Assembly (NCBI RefSeq): GCF_900258475.1
Contig: NZ_LT984887.1
Coordinates: 1,312,306-1,376,305, forward strand
Direction: 5' to 3'
From: Anaerococcus sp. Marseille-P3915
GTDB lineage: Bacteria; Bacillota; Clostridia; Tissierellales; Peptoniphilaceae
Length of the DNA stretch: 64,000 bases
The notes below the pieces were generated by a model. The model saw nothing but the letters and a program-made list of their open reading frames with translations, did not search any database and was not told where the DNA came from. The position numbers and the translations under genes are program-made. Shown piece after piece: positions 25,600-34,706 of the stretch. Position 1 is the stretch's first letter. Every line of letters starts with the position of its first letter.

Positions 25600-26181
25600 A
25601 TGAACAAGAATGAAGAATATTTGAGCAAAAAAAGAGCCATAGAGCTTTGGGATACTGGCCTTATAGATCATTTTGAAGTGGGCACTTTCAAATCCCTAGC
25701 AGATATCCACGCCTATCTCTTTCAAGATGTCTTTGATTTTGCTGGCAAAATCAGGACTGTAAATATATCTAAGGGTAACTTCCGCTTTGCCCCCCTTCTT
25801 TTTCTAGAGTCCAATCTATCTATCATTGAAAAAATGCCAGAAAATAGTTTTGATGAGATTATTGATAAGTATGTAGAAATGAACGTGGCACACCCATTTC
25901 GTGAGGGAAACGGAAGAGCGACTAGGATTTGGCTTGACCTTATCTTAAAGAAAAACCTAGGTAAATGCATCGATTGGGACAAGATTGATAAGTTTGTCTA
26001 TCTTTCCGCTATGGAGAGATCTGTTGTAAATACACTTGAAATAAAACATCTTTTAAAATCTGCCCTCACAGATAAAATAGACGATAGAGAAGTTTTCATG
26101 AAAGGAATAGACAAATCCTACCTCTACGAAGACCTCTATGACATATCTATAAGAGAAATTGACAAGGAAAAGCATGACTGA
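25600..26181 (+). CDS. fic: Class III Fic protein (predicted AMP-transferase)
   Basis: 193 residues. The catalytic Fic motif HPFREGNGRATR (His98) is complete, and the flap region (DFAGKIRTVNISKGNFRFA) precedes it. The C-terminus carries an inhibitory-helix-like motif, SYLYED (Ser173, Glu177), corresponding to (S/T)xxxE(G/N) of class III Fic proteins such as Neisseria NmFic, which it resembles over its whole length. Such enzymes attach AMP to target proteins and are held off by the Glu. Asp replaces the usual Gly/Asn after the Glu. There is no separate antitoxin gene, as expected for class III. It overlaps the acetyltransferase gene by 8 bases. Targets unknown. Confidence 0.88.
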   Translation: MNKNEEYLSKKRAIELWDTGLIDHFEVGTFKSLADIHAYLFQDVFDFAGKIRTVNISKGNFRFAPLLFLESNLSIIEKMPENSFDEIIDKYVEMNVAHPFREGNGRATRIWLDLILKKNLGKCIDWDKIDKFVYLSAMERSVVNTLEIKHLLKSALTDKIDDREVFMKGIDKSYLYEDLYDISIREIDKEKHD

Positions 26182-26764
26182 AAAAGAAAAAATGCTTAAG
26201 GGCATCCTTTATGATGCTAATTACGATGAGGAATTAAAAATAGACAGGCTAAGGGCCAAGGACCTTTGCTTTAAATACAATACAAGCCTTCCATCAGATG
26301 AGAAAGCCCTAAGAGAAATTATTCATGAACTAGGGATAAAGACTAAGGAGAATTTCTTCTTTACAGGGCCTTTTTATTGCGATTATGGTTACAATATTTC
26401 TATCGGAGAAAATTTTTATGCCAACCACAATCTCATAATCCTTGACGGAGCAAAGGTTAGTTTTGGAGATAATGTCTTTATCGCCCCAAATTGTACCTTT
26501 TCAACAGCTGGCCACCCTATTGATAAGGATAGGAGAAATAAGGGGCTTGAATATGCCCACCCAATTACAGTTGGCGATGATGTCTGGTTTGGGGCAAATG
26601 TCGCTGTCATGCCAGGGGTCAATATAGGTTCAAATGTAGTAATAGGAGCAGGCAGCCTTGTAAATAATGACATACCTGATAATAGCCTGGCCTTCGGCAA
26701 CCCTTGCAAGGTCTATAGGCAAATCACCGAAGAAGATAAGAAAACTTCTTGGGATTTTAAATAA
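26174..26764 (+). CDS. Maltose/galactoside O-acetyltransferase-type enzyme
   Basis: 196 residues, left-handed beta-helix (hexapeptide repeat) acetyltransferase of the MAT/GAT group. The N-terminal helical part (MTEKEKMLKGILYDAN) and catalytic His in STAGHPID, followed by WFGANVAVMPGVNIGSNVVI repeats, fit acetyl-CoA-dependent sugar acetylases. ATG 26174 is chosen because AAGGA lies just upstream; an in-frame TTG at 26159 lies deeper in fic. Natural substrate unknown. Confidence 0.9.
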   Translation: MTEKEKMLKGILYDANYDEELKIDRLRAKDLCFKYNTSLPSDEKALREIIHELGIKTKENFFFTGPFYCDYGYNISIGENFYANHNLIILDGAKVSFGDNVFIAPNCTFSTAGHPIDKDRRNKGLEYAHPITVGDDVWFGANVAVMPGVNIGSNVVIGAGSLVNNDIPDNSLAFGNPCKVYRQITEEDKKTSWDFK

Positions 26765-26775
26765 AATACCCACTT

Positions 26776-26841
26776 AAAAACTGACCTTTTAAGGTCAGCC
26801 AGACTTTTTACAATCTGACTGAACTTTTGGGGTCAGTTTTT
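26776..26841. terminator. Large bidirectional terminator
   Basis: AAAAACTGACC pairs with GGTCAGTTTTT at the base; inside, AAGGTCAGCCAGA pairs with TCTGACTGAACTT (two G-U pairs). It sits between the convergent acetyltransferase and cytX genes with A/T tracts outside the stem. Confidence 0.85.
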
Positions 26842-26853
26842 GCTTATAATTAT

Positions 26854-28017
26854 TTAGTCTTTTATTAATTTTTCTACGATTACTTTTAGGATTAGAACAA
26901 TTACTATGCAGGCTATGGTTGAGCCTATAAAGATATCCATCTTTAAGAGTATCCTATAGATGATAAAGCCAATTAGCCAAATTATCATATTTTTGACATA
27001 GATGTCGCGGCTTGTGACATCTTTTTTTAGTATAAAATAATCTGCTATTTGGACTGCAATCATTGGAGCAAATACAGAACCTATTAGGTAAAGGAAGTCT
27101 GTTATATCATCCATTGGGAAAATTATCGCCCCGATTGTGCCTATGATTGTGACAATTATGCCTATCTTTTGGCCGTTCACTTTTTTTGATAGGGATTCGG
27201 CTGAGATACCTGCAGAGTAAGCATCTAGGAAGGTGGTTGTAACTGTAGATAGGATAATTATCAGCATGGCAGCAAGGCCTAGGCCTGATTTAACCATAAT
27301 CATAGCTATGTCGCTTTCCTCTGTAAGAAGGGCCATGCCCATTCCTATCACATACATCCAAATTGATACAAGGCTGTATGTTAGAGTTGATGTGAGCGTT
27401 GCAGCCTTTGGGTCTTCTGCCTCTCTAGTGTAGTCAGAAATAAGTGGCATCCAAGACATTGGCATAGCTATGGCAAGCTCAATAGCAAGGCCAAAGCTCA
27501 TAGCATCTGCTGTTGCTTCTGACATAAAGTCAACTCCCTTTAGGATTTTAAAGGAAAGGACAATAGTTAGGATAAATAGAAGTGACATGGAAACTGTATT
27601 TAGCTTGCCAAGATTTGATATCCCAATTTTTATCCAAACTAGGATCAAAAGTCCAATAACAAGAGCCCAAAGAATATGGCCTGTAGTAAAGACGTGGGAT
27701 GTTGAAATTGCCCCGTCATATATCATAATAGCAGTCCATCCTACAAGCTGGAGGACATTTAGAAAGGCGAAAAATAGGCCGCCCTTTTGGCCAAAGGACA
27801 TCTTAACTGTCTCCATGGCTGATTTTTCGCTCATACCTCCGATTATCCCTGCCAAATATAGGAGAACTGCCCCTATCAAATGGCCGATGAGGATAGCCAT
27901 AAGTCCGTTTTTAAAGCCAAGTGGTGCAAAATAGGTACCTGTGATAATTTCCGCTATGGAAACCCCAGCTCCAAACCAGATGAGGCCGTTTTCAAAATTA
28001 GAAGTCTTTTTCATCAT
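26854..28017 (-). CDS. cytX: Putative hydroxymethylpyrimidine transporter CytX
   Basis: 387-residue NCS1-family permease with about 11-12 membrane helices. The N-terminal ISIAEIITGTYFAPLG-type segment (VSIAEIITGTYFAPLGF) and central SWMPLISDYTREAED match CytX, the thiamine-linked member. It is co-transcribed with thiD under a TPP riboswitch, which supports HMP (thiamine precursor) uptake. The start overlaps thiD by 20 bases; ATG 28014 is equally possible and better spaced from GGAGG. Confidence 0.88.
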   Translation of the reverse strand: MMKKTSNFENGLIWFGAGVSIAEIITGTYFAPLGFKNGLMAILIGHLIGAVLLYLAGIIGGMSEKSAMETVKMSFGQKGGLFFAFLNVLQLVGWTAIMIYDGAISTSHVFTTGHILWALVIGLLILVWIKIGISNLGKLNTVSMSLLFILTIVLSFKILKGVDFMSEATADAMSFGLAIELAIAMPMSWMPLISDYTREAEDPKAATLTSTLTYSLVSIWMYVIGMGMALLTEESDIAMIMVKSGLGLAAMLIIILSTVTTTFLDAYSAGISAESLSKKVNGQKIGIIVTIIGTIGAIIFPMDDITDFLYLIGSVFAPMIAVQIADYFILKKDVTSRDIYVKNMIIWLIGFIIYRILLKMDIFIGSTIACIVIVLILKVIVEKLIKD

Positions 28018-28825
28018 AGACCTCCTTATATTCTTCTTTTATATCAAAGGCGTGGTTCATTGGACCTGAGCCTTTGCCTAAATTAAGGCCTGCTGCAAGA
28101 GCTTTTGATATATAGTCCTTGGCTTTTTTGACTGCTGCTTCCATTGGAAATCCCTTTGCAAGGTTAGAGGCGATTGCTGATGATAAAGTGCAGCCTGTGC
28201 CGTGGGTGTTATTTGTGTCAATTCTCTTACCATCAAACCACTTGCCTTCCCCTTTTGCATAGAGGTAGTCATTGGCATCATTTAAGGCATGGCCGCCCTT
28301 TAAGAGAGTTGCGCACTTATATTTGGATGAAATCTCCTTGGCGGCCTCTTCCATATCTTCTACAGAAGTAATTTTCCTACCGATTAGGATTTCTGCTTCT
28401 GGGATATTTGGTGTTAGGACATCTGCAAGTGGAAAGAGCTTATCTTCAAGGGTTTTGATGGCATCATCTTGTAATAATTTTGCCCCGCTTGTTGCAACCA
28501 TGACTGGGTCTACAACAATATTTTTGGCCTTATAATAGATAAGTCTTTCTGCAATTATCTCAATTAGGCCACTTGATGAAACCATGCCAATCTTAACTGC
28601 ATCTGGAAAAATATCCGTAAAAACCGAATCCAATTGTTCTTTCAAAAATTCTGGACTTGCTTCTAAAATATCACTTACGCCGGTTGTGTTTTGTGCAGTT
28701 AGGGCTGTGATAGCACTCATGGCAAAAACCCCATTTACAGTCATAGTCTTGATGTCTGCTTGTATACCGGCGCCTCCACTGGAGTCTGAACCCGCAATGG
28801 TCAATGCTTTTTTCATTTCTGTCAT
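27998..28825 (-). CDS. thiD: Hydroxymethylpyrimidine/phosphomethylpyrimidine kinase ThiD
   Basis: 275-residue ribokinase-fold enzyme that phosphorylates HMP to HMP-PP in two steps for thiamine synthesis. Motifs: [18 protein letters not shown] at the start and the anion-hole signature [15 protein letters not shown] near residue 205-220. AAGGAG lies before ATG 28825. It is the first gene behind the TPP riboswitch, followed by cytX, so the pair imports and activates HMP. Length is normal. Confidence 0.95.
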   Translation of the reverse strand: MTEMKKALTIAGSDSSGGAGIQADIKTMTVNGVFAMSAITALTAQNTTGVSDILEASPEFLKEQLDSVFTDIFPDAVKIGMVSSSGLIEIIAERLIYYKAKNIVVDPVMVATSGAKLLQDDAIKTLEDKLFPLADVLTPNIPEAEILIGRKITSVEDMEEAAKEISSKYKCATLLKGGHALNDANDYLYAKGEGKWFDGKRIDTNNTHGTGCTLSSAIASNLAKGFPMEAAVKKAKDYISKALAAGLNLGKGSGPMNHAFDIKEEYKEVYDEKDF

Positions 28826-28926
28826 AAAAATCTCCTTACATTGTTTTCTATAGCGATAGAAGGTGGTGCCCCCAATCTAACGCTTATTATTTTTACTTGC
28901 CTAGCAAGCTTGCCGATTTTCGGCAA
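28822..28926 (-). CDS. Candidate 34-residue leader frame before thiD (weak)
   Basis: A minus-strand frame starts at TTG 28926 behind GGAAG and ends in a TGA that overlaps the thiD ATG (ATGA). The product would be basic (starts [20 protein letters not shown]). The TTG lies in the stem of a hairpin, CTTGCCG-AAAAT-CGGCAAG. It may be a coupling leader, a decayed gene or chance. Confidence 0.2.
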   Translation of the reverse strand: MPKIGKLARQVKIISVRLGAPPSIAIENNVRRFL

Positions 28927-28951
28927 GAATCTTCCTTTCTTAAAAATTTAC

Positions 28952-28982
28952 AAAAAAATAAGACAAGCAAGGCCTGTCTTAA
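28952..28982 (-). terminator. Riboswitch-linked terminator upstream of thiD
   Basis: On the minus strand TAAGACAG, loop, TTGTCTTA and T7. It lies about 30 bases downstream of the TPP aptamer and is the probable expression platform. Confidence 0.85.
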
Positions 28983-29011
28983 TAAGCTCTCATAAGAGTG
29001 AGTAAAATTTG

Positions 29012-29095
29012 TACACATCCCTACGTTGGCATTACCCAAATCAGGTAAGGTCGAGGTTTATAACCTCCTCTCAGATCTTAGAAAGAACTCCCTTG
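29012..29095 (-). promoter_or_regulatory. TPP riboswitch (THI element)
   Basis: On the minus strand the aptamer shows CTGAGA (29069-29074), then ACCTGATTTGGGTAATGCC and AACGTAGGGA, the conserved TPP-binding core. With TPP bound the terminator downstream should form and shut off thiD-cytX. Aptamer boundaries are approximate. Confidence 0.95.
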
Positions 29096-29104
29096 TATAC
29101 ATCA

Positions 29105-29133
29105 ATTTTAAAACTTATAGGAAATAATGTCAA
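29105..29133 (-). promoter_or_regulatory. Promoter of the TPP riboswitch-thiD-cytX transcript
   Basis: On the minus strand TTGACA (29128-29133), 17 bases, TAAAAT (29105-29110), immediately before the riboswitch. Confidence 0.85.
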
Positions 29134-29153
29134 GGAAAATTTTCCTAAATTCT

Positions 29154-29262
29154 ATCTTAGATTAATATCAAATATAGACCTATTGAAGTTAGATGGAATT
29201 TGTCTTATAATTAAGTTAATAGAAATCTAAGATAAAATTAAATATTAGATATAAATCTAAGA
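29154..29262 (+). promoter_or_regulatory. Three repeated operator-like sites and promoter of the ArsR-ABC operon
   Basis: The promoter is TTGAAG (29183-29188), 17 bases, TATAAT (29206-29211). Around it ATCTTAGATT occurs at 29154-29163 and its reverse complement AATCTAAGAT at 29224-29233, with a third partial copy at 29254-29262 next to the ribosome-binding site. Sites flanking the promoter like this fit autoregulation by the ArsR-type protein encoded next. Confidence 0.65.
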
Positions 29263-29273
29263 AAGGATATACA

Positions 29274-30473
29274 ATGAAAACTAATTTCTATAATTTTAAG
29301 CTCATAGAACAGCCCTTACTTGTAAATGAAGCTGGTCTTATGGTTTACCTTTATACAGACTACCTAGCTGCAAAGAACAAAAACTTTATCTCTTTTGAGG
29401 AGTCTTATCCAGGTTTTAATTACTCCCAGGATATGAATTTAACCTCAATAGATACTGCTTTTTACAACAACAAGGCCTATACAGACTTTGTTAGAAGTGT
29501 AAAAAAGGAGTCCCTTCCCTATCTAGAAGAGTTTTTTCATGATCAGAATGAGGATATCTTAAATCTTTTTTACATATTTATAGAAAACGCTGGAAATTAT
29601 TTGCCTTTTATGGCAGGAGTTTTCCAAAATATCAATGTTACATCTATTAAAGAATTTTCCTATGAGATCTTTGACCTAGTCTTCAACCTATCTTTTTTAA
29701 GATGTATAGGTGTTGACATAGATGATCCAGAATTAAAGTCTACAACTATAAAAGAATGGTCAAAAAAAGCCTTAAAATCAGACTTTCTAAGCTTAATAGC
29801 TAGTCTACCCTACGAAGATAAGCTTTCTATGGCACTTTTAAGGTCTTTTTCCAATAAGAAATCAATCTACGATAGGCTTTATTCACTTTTAGAAAAAATT
29901 ACTAATATTTTAGAAAATAATTTTCCAAAAATTCAAGACGAATTCATGGACCATTTTGAAAAGATAAAAAAAGATGACTACAAAAAGGTAAAAGAAGTAA
30001 TCGACCAGGTTGGCTTAGGAAGTTTCTTAGAAAAAAAAGAAGAGCCTTTTAACATCTACGGTCTTATCCTTGCACCAAACATGACTATGATTCAGTTTAT
30101 TTCAGAAGATTACGATGATGCTTTCATCAAGTTTGGAATTTATTCAAATAAGGACTTTGTCAAAAAAGAAAATAAGTTAAAGCACCTGAGCCAATACCTC
30201 AAAATCCTAGGAGACCCAACAAGGATTGATATTCTAGATTTACTTAAGGAAAAAAACTACTATGCCAAAGAGCTTTCTGATAAGCTTTATATAACACCTG
30301 CCACCTTATCTTATCACATAAGTCAGCTTCACGTATGCGGCTTTATTGGAGCATACATTGAGGGCAGGAAGACCTATTATTATTTAAGACGTCCCGGTTT
30401 TGAAAAAGTAATAGAAGAACTTACCGAATTTTCTAAGGACATAAGGGAGGAAAGAAATGCAAAGGAATCTTAA
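29274..30473 (+). CDS. ArsR-type regulator with large N-terminal domain
   Basis: 399 residues. The last roughly 90 form an ArsR winged helix (LSQYLKILGDPTRIDILDLL, then KELSDKLYITPATLSYHISQL as the recognition helix). The first roughly 300 residues are unlike small metal-sensing ArsR proteins and probably form a ligand or dimerisation module; I see no clustered metal ligands. It overlaps the first ABC gene by 17 bases, so it likely controls an efflux operon that includes itself. The signal is unknown. Confidence 0.8.
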   Translation: MKTNFYNFKLIEQPLLVNEAGLMVYLYTDYLAAKNKNFISFEESYPGFNYSQDMNLTSIDTAFYNNKAYTDFVRSVKKESLPYLEEFFHDQNEDILNLFYIFIENAGNYLPFMAGVFQNINVTSIKEFSYEIFDLVFNLSFLRCIGVDIDDPELKSTTIKEWSKKALKSDFLSLIASLPYEDKLSMALLRSFSNKKSIYDRLYSLLEKITNILENNFPKIQDEFMDHFEKIKKDDYKKVKEVIDQVGLGSFLEKKEEPFNIYGLILAPNMTMIQFISEDYDDAFIKFGIYSNKDFVKKENKLKHLSQYLKILGDPTRIDILDLLKEKNYYAKELSDKLYITPATLSYHISQLHVCGFIGAYIEGRKTYYYLRRPGFEKVIEELTEFSKDIREERNAKES

Positions 30474-32325
30474 AAACCTAAAAGAAAACCTAGCCCAAAA
30501 TTTAAATGACGAAGAAGTTATAAAATCATATCTAAGAGCTGATAAATTATCAAATATCGACCTATTAAAGATGGCCTACCAGCCTTTTAAGGATAATATT
30601 AAAATCAAATTATCTCTTTTAATCTATCCCCTTACAGCAGGCCTTATTCCAATTATCCAGGCCTTTATCATGTATTACTTGGTTGATATCATAGAAAAAA
30701 ACACCGACCTTAGGACAATGATTGTCACAATTACAGCCTACGCCCTAATAATTTTCATCTGCTCCATGGTTTCAAATCAAATAGAGCGTAGAACTTACCC
30801 AACTTATATGGGTACAAGGCTATCCACCTTCATCAAGGCTTCTGGTCCTATCATGGAAATGGACTACGGTCTTGGGGAAAATTCTCTCTTCATGGCCGAA
30901 TTTTCCAGAGGTTTTGAACCTTTTTCTAACAATGTCCAGGGTCTAGAAGGAATTTACCACGATATGTATAAGCTTTTAGCAAATCTTATCTCCTTTGTGA
31001 TAATATCAGTGATTATGGCAAAATTATCTCCCCTAATTTTTATCCTTGCCATAATTTCAATCCTAATCCAAATTGCGATTAGAACCTATACTGACAAATA
31101 TAGGCATGCCCACATGGGAGAGCTTAACAAGGTTAGGAGAAAAACTGACGCCTATTACAAGGAAGCATCCGACTTTCGCTTTGCCAAGGATATTAGGGTA
31201 TTTTCCTTCAAGGACAGGTTTATAGCAGGTTTTAGACCCCTTGTGGCTGATGTAGTTAAGATTTCAAGGACCTTTATCAAGCATGAAATGTATTTATCCC
31301 CTGTCCTTGCAGTCCTCCTCGTGGGAATCGAAGCTCTTTGCTTTTATTTCCTAACAGGGAAAATTTTGACAGATCAAATAACCCTTAAAAACCTAACTTT
31401 AATCATCACTTCCGTGGCTATCTATAGCACCGTTATCTCAAATCTAGTGATGAATATAGCCCAAACCAGGTCAAATCTCCTCTATGTAAGCGATGGTTTT
31501 GATATGCTAAGGGCAGACCTTAAATCAGATGCAGGCAAGAAAAAAATAACAGGACCTATGTCAATAGAATTTAGAAACGTATCTTTTTCCTATCCCCTAT
31601 CTAATGTGAATGTTTTGGAAAATCTATCATTTACAATTCGTGAAAAAGAAAAAGTCGCTATAGTCGGTGTAAATGGCGCTGGCAAATCTACCATAGTTTC
31701 CCTAATTCTTGGTCTTTATAAGCCAACAGCAGGCGAAATTTTTATAAATGGTATAAATGCCAATGACCTTGACCTTAAGGAAAGATATGCCACCTTTGCA
31801 ACAGTCCTACAAAATGTAGAACCCCTTGCAGTTTCTATTGCAGAAAATGTAGCGGCTACTGATGAAAAAATCGACAGAGAAAGAGTTATCGATTCTCTAA
31901 AAAAGGCAGGTTTAGGATATAAGCTCGACCAATTACCAAAGGGAATCAACACCCAAATAACCCGAAATATCCACGACGATGGAACACTTTTTTCTGGAGG
32001 AGAAAATCAGAAACTTGCCATAGCCAGAGCCCTTTATAAGAAGGAGGCTGGAGCATTAATAATGGATGAGCCAACAGCAGCCCTCGATGCCCTAGCAGAA
32101 GAGAAAATTTATAGGGACCTCGATGAAATCAGCAAAGACAAGACTCTAATTTTTATCTCCCACAGACTAGCATCTACCAGATTTTGTGACAAAATCATGC
32201 TCCTTGATGGCGGCAAAATCACAGAATACGGTACTCACGATGAGCTTTTAAGGCAAGATGGCCTCTATAAGGAAATGTACGAATCCCAAAGAAAATACTA
32301 TTTGGAGGAAAATAATGAAAAATAA
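30457..32325 (+). CDS. ABC exporter half-transporter, first subunit
   Basis: 622 residues: N-terminal membrane domain (about 50-335, six predicted helices) fused to an ATPase domain (about 370-605) with Walker A GVNGAGKST, signature FSGGENQKLAIARAL, Walker B ALIMDEPTAALD and the switch His in FISHRLAS. It pairs with the next gene to form a heterodimeric exporter. This subunit has the canonical SGGE signature. Substrate unknown; the upstream regulator suggests an inducible toxic compound or a peptide. Confidence 0.87.
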   Translation: MQRNLKNLKENLAQNLNDEEVIKSYLRADKLSNIDLLKMAYQPFKDNIKIKLSLLIYPLTAGLIPIIQAFIMYYLVDIIEKNTDLRTMIVTITAYALIIFICSMVSNQIERRTYPTYMGTRLSTFIKASGPIMEMDYGLGENSLFMAEFSRGFEPFSNNVQGLEGIYHDMYKLLANLISFVIISVIMAKLSPLIFILAIISILIQIAIRTYTDKYRHAHMGELNKVRRKTDAYYKEASDFRFAKDIRVFSFKDRFIAGFRPLVADVVKISRTFIKHEMYLSPVLAVLLVGIEALCFYFLTGKILTDQITLKNLTLIITSVAIYSTVISNLVMNIAQTRSNLLYVSDGFDMLRADLKSDAGKKKITGPMSIEFRNVSFSYPLSNVNVLENLSFTIREKEKVAIVGVNGAGKSTIVSLILGLYKPTAGEIFINGINANDLDLKERYATFATVLQNVEPLAVSIAENVAATDEKIDRERVIDSLKKAGLGYKLDQLPKGINTQITRNIHDDGTLFSGGENQKLAIARALYKKEAGALIMDEPTAALDALAEEKIYRDLDEISKDKTLIFISHRLASTRFCDKIMLLDGGKITEYGTHDELLRQDGLYKEMYESQRKYYLEENNEK

Positions 32326-34081
32326 ATTAAAGGCCCTATGGCTTTTTGCAAAAATCACAGCAAAAAACGATCCTCTTTATATACTGGTAATTATCCTAAA
32401 TGCCTTGGCCCCTGCGGCTGCAACTATGATCAATGTCTTTGTTCCAATGATTTTTATCAATCAAATCACTGACCCAAGGCCAGCAGTCGACTTTATAAAA
32501 ATTGTAATATTTTTAGTCGTTGGAAAAATTCTCATAAAAAGTCTAGAAAGACTCCTAAGCCGAGAAGAATTTGTAAGACGCCAAGGGATTAATGATTACC
32601 TGACCTTTGAACTTGCAAAAAAAGCCATGGATTTGACTTACCAAAACATAGAAAATCCCCACACCCTAGACCTAAAGGAAAAGGCTAATGCTGCCATAAA
32701 TATGGGAGCTATCCATAACTTGCTGTCATGCCTTAAGGATATAATAACAAGTGTGGCAACCATCATAGGAACTGCCCTTGTAATCATATCTTTCTCCCCT
32801 TACTTGGTCGCATTTTCAATATTTATTTCCCTCTTAATAATTTTTGTAAATGGAAAAGAAGCTGCCTACACCAGCAAATTTGACCTGGAGATTGTAAATG
32901 TAAACAGGAGATTCTCTTATTATTTCTCCCTCATGGCAAGTCCCCACTACCAAAAGGAAATTAGGGTTTTTGACCTAGGACCTCTTATGAAATCAAAAAC
33001 CAAGGGATATCTAGATGAGATGATGGCTGGCTTTGAAGATAAATTTGCCTATGAAGCTAATATGGGCGCTCTAAAAATCTTTTTAGAATCAATTCTAAGG
33101 CTAATATCCTACACCTATGTAGCAATGAGGACCCTATCAGCAGCCTACGGGCCACAGATAAGTTTTGGTTCATTTTCTGCTATAATAGCTGCAAATGAAA
33201 ACTTCATGACAGCCTTTCAGACCATGTTTTCTGAGCTAGCAGCCTTTATAATGAGCCTTGTCAACCTCGAGCCCCTCTATGATTTTTATATCCTAGATTC
33301 TGACAAGGAAGAAAATTTAAAAGAAGCTGGAGAATTTGAAAGCCTAGAATTTATTAATGTATCCTTCACTTATCCAGGATCTGATAGAAAGATTATTGAT
33401 GATATATCTTTTAAAATCAATAAGGGCGAGAAAATCTCTATTGTAGGTGTAAATAACGCAGGAAAGACAACTATTGTTAAGCTTCTCCTAAGATTTTTTG
33501 ATATCGATGCTGGAGAAATTTTATACAATGGAGTCAATATCAAAAATATCTCAAAGGCCTCCCTCTATGAGAAGATGAGCGGAGTTTTCCAAGATTTTTC
33601 AATCATGCCTTTTACAATAAAAGAAAATATTATTGGAAATATGGATTATGATGAGGAAAATGTTAGCGAAATTTTAAAGGAATTAGACCTGGACGAGAGG
33701 GTTAGAGCGCTTGAAAATGGCCTTGATACCTATCTAAACAAGGATATCTACGAAAATGCCACAGACCTATCCCTTGGCCAAAAGCAAAAACTTGCCATAG
33801 CCAGGGCCATCTACCACAAGCCAGAATTTATAATCCTAGATGAGCCAACAGCAAGCCTAGACCCATTAGCAGAAGCCCAGGTCTATGAACATTTTAACGA
33901 AATGACAAAAGATAAGACCGCAATTTTCATCTCCCATAGGATGAGCTCAACCAAGTTTACAGACAAAATCCTCCTTTTAGATGAGGGAAAAATCGCAGCC
34001 TACGACAGCCACGATAATCTCATGAAATACAAAAATAAATACTCCGACCTCTACAAGGCCCAGGCTAAGTATTTTGTATAA
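32315..34081 (+). CDS. ABC exporter half-transporter, second subunit
   Basis: 588 residues with the same membrane-ATPase fusion. Walker A GVNNAGKTT, Walker B FIILDEPTASLD and switch His FISHRMSS are intact, but the signature reads LSLGQ instead of LSGGQ, the usual asymmetry in heterodimeric exporters with one weaker ATP site. ATG 32315 behind TTGGAGG was chosen; the frame is open 19 codons upstream inside the partner gene. It overlaps that gene by 11 bases. Confidence 0.87.
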   Translation: MKNKLKALWLFAKITAKNDPLYILVIILNALAPAAATMINVFVPMIFINQITDPRPAVDFIKIVIFLVVGKILIKSLERLLSREEFVRRQGINDYLTFELAKKAMDLTYQNIENPHTLDLKEKANAAINMGAIHNLLSCLKDIITSVATIIGTALVIISFSPYLVAFSIFISLLIIFVNGKEAAYTSKFDLEIVNVNRRFSYYFSLMASPHYQKEIRVFDLGPLMKSKTKGYLDEMMAGFEDKFAYEANMGALKIFLESILRLISYTYVAMRTLSAAYGPQISFGSFSAIIAANENFMTAFQTMFSELAAFIMSLVNLEPLYDFYILDSDKEENLKEAGEFESLEFINVSFTYPGSDRKIIDDISFKINKGEKISIVGVNNAGKTTIVKLLLRFFDIDAGEILYNGVNIKNISKASLYEKMSGVFQDFSIMPFTIKENIIGNMDYDEENVSEILKELDLDERVRALENGLDTYLNKDIYENATDLSLGQKQKLAIARAIYHKPEFIILDEPTASLDPLAEAQVYEHFNEMTKDKTAIFISHRMSSTKFTDKILLLDEGKIAAYDSHDNLMKYKNKYSDLYKAQAKYFV

Positions 34082-34093
34082 ATTTACCCAAGC

Positions 34094-34128
34094 AAAAAGA
34101 CCTAAATTCTAATTCTTAGGTCTTTTTT
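34094..34128. terminator. Terminator of the ArsR-ABC operon
   Basis: AAAAAGACCTAA pairs with TTAGGTCTTTTT around a 10-base loop, with a T run on the plus side. It probably also works for the convergent DUF3793 gene. Confidence 0.88.
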
Positions 34129-34157
34129 ACATTCAATGATATTACGTTTTTAGGATT

Positions 34158-34703
34158 TTATACAATTACTAGTTTATCTATATCTTGGCCTTTAATGTAG
34201 GTGTCCATATAGGCCTTTCTTGTTTTATCGTAAAGGGCGAAGAGTTTTTCTTTTTCTTCTTTTTGGCTGTAGACCTTCCAGTATCCACAGCAGAGGTAGT
34301 TTTGGCCCTTGTTTGCGATAAAACCTTCCACATCTTCGTATGGGTAGCCTAAAAAGCATCCAATCTCATGGGGGAAATATCCTAATGATAGCTTTTTGAT
34401 AACGCATGATAAGCATTTATCAAGAGATTCAACTTCATAGTCTAGGCTCTTTAGGAATATTTTTATCTGATCTTCAGCTAGGTAGGCTTGTAACTTATCT
34501 TTTCTATATACAAATATCAGTGAGCCCTTGTCATTTTTTGCTACCTGTCTAAAATATATATCAAATTTATTAAATCTCTTATTCCATTCCTTTAACAAGT
34601 CTATGATATATTCCCTGCTCTTGCCTGCAATTCTGAAGAGATTGGCAGGCTTGATGTTGGCTAGGACTTGGGTGCAGTGGCTAAGTAGATAGGACTCACC
34701 CAT
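34158..34703 (-). CDS. DUF3793-family protein, flavodoxin partner
   Basis: 181 residues resembling DUF3793 (LLSHCTQVLANIKPANLFRI at the start; HEIGCFLGYPYEDVEGFI in the middle). The Cys residues in CLSCVIKK, IGCFLG and LCCGYW are conspicuous. The family is often encoded beside a flavodoxin in Clostridia, as here with a three-base gap. Function unknown; a redox or heme/iron-related role is only a guess from this pairing. Confidence 0.75.
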   Translation of the reverse strand: MGESYLLSHCTQVLANIKPANLFRIAGKSREYIIDLLKEWNKRFNKFDIYFRQVAKNDKGSLIFVYRKDKLQAYLAEDQIKIFLKSLDYEVESLDKCLSCVIKKLSLGYFPHEIGCFLGYPYEDVEGFIANKGQNYLCCGYWKVYSQKEEKEKLFALYDKTRKAYMDTYIKGQDIDKLVIV

Positions 34704-34706
34704 GAC

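Noticed and set aside
27470-27934. 154-codon plus-strand open frame
   Set aside because: Lies fully antisense to cytX, no ribosome-binding site and no family-like sequence; it reflects the composition of the opposite strand.
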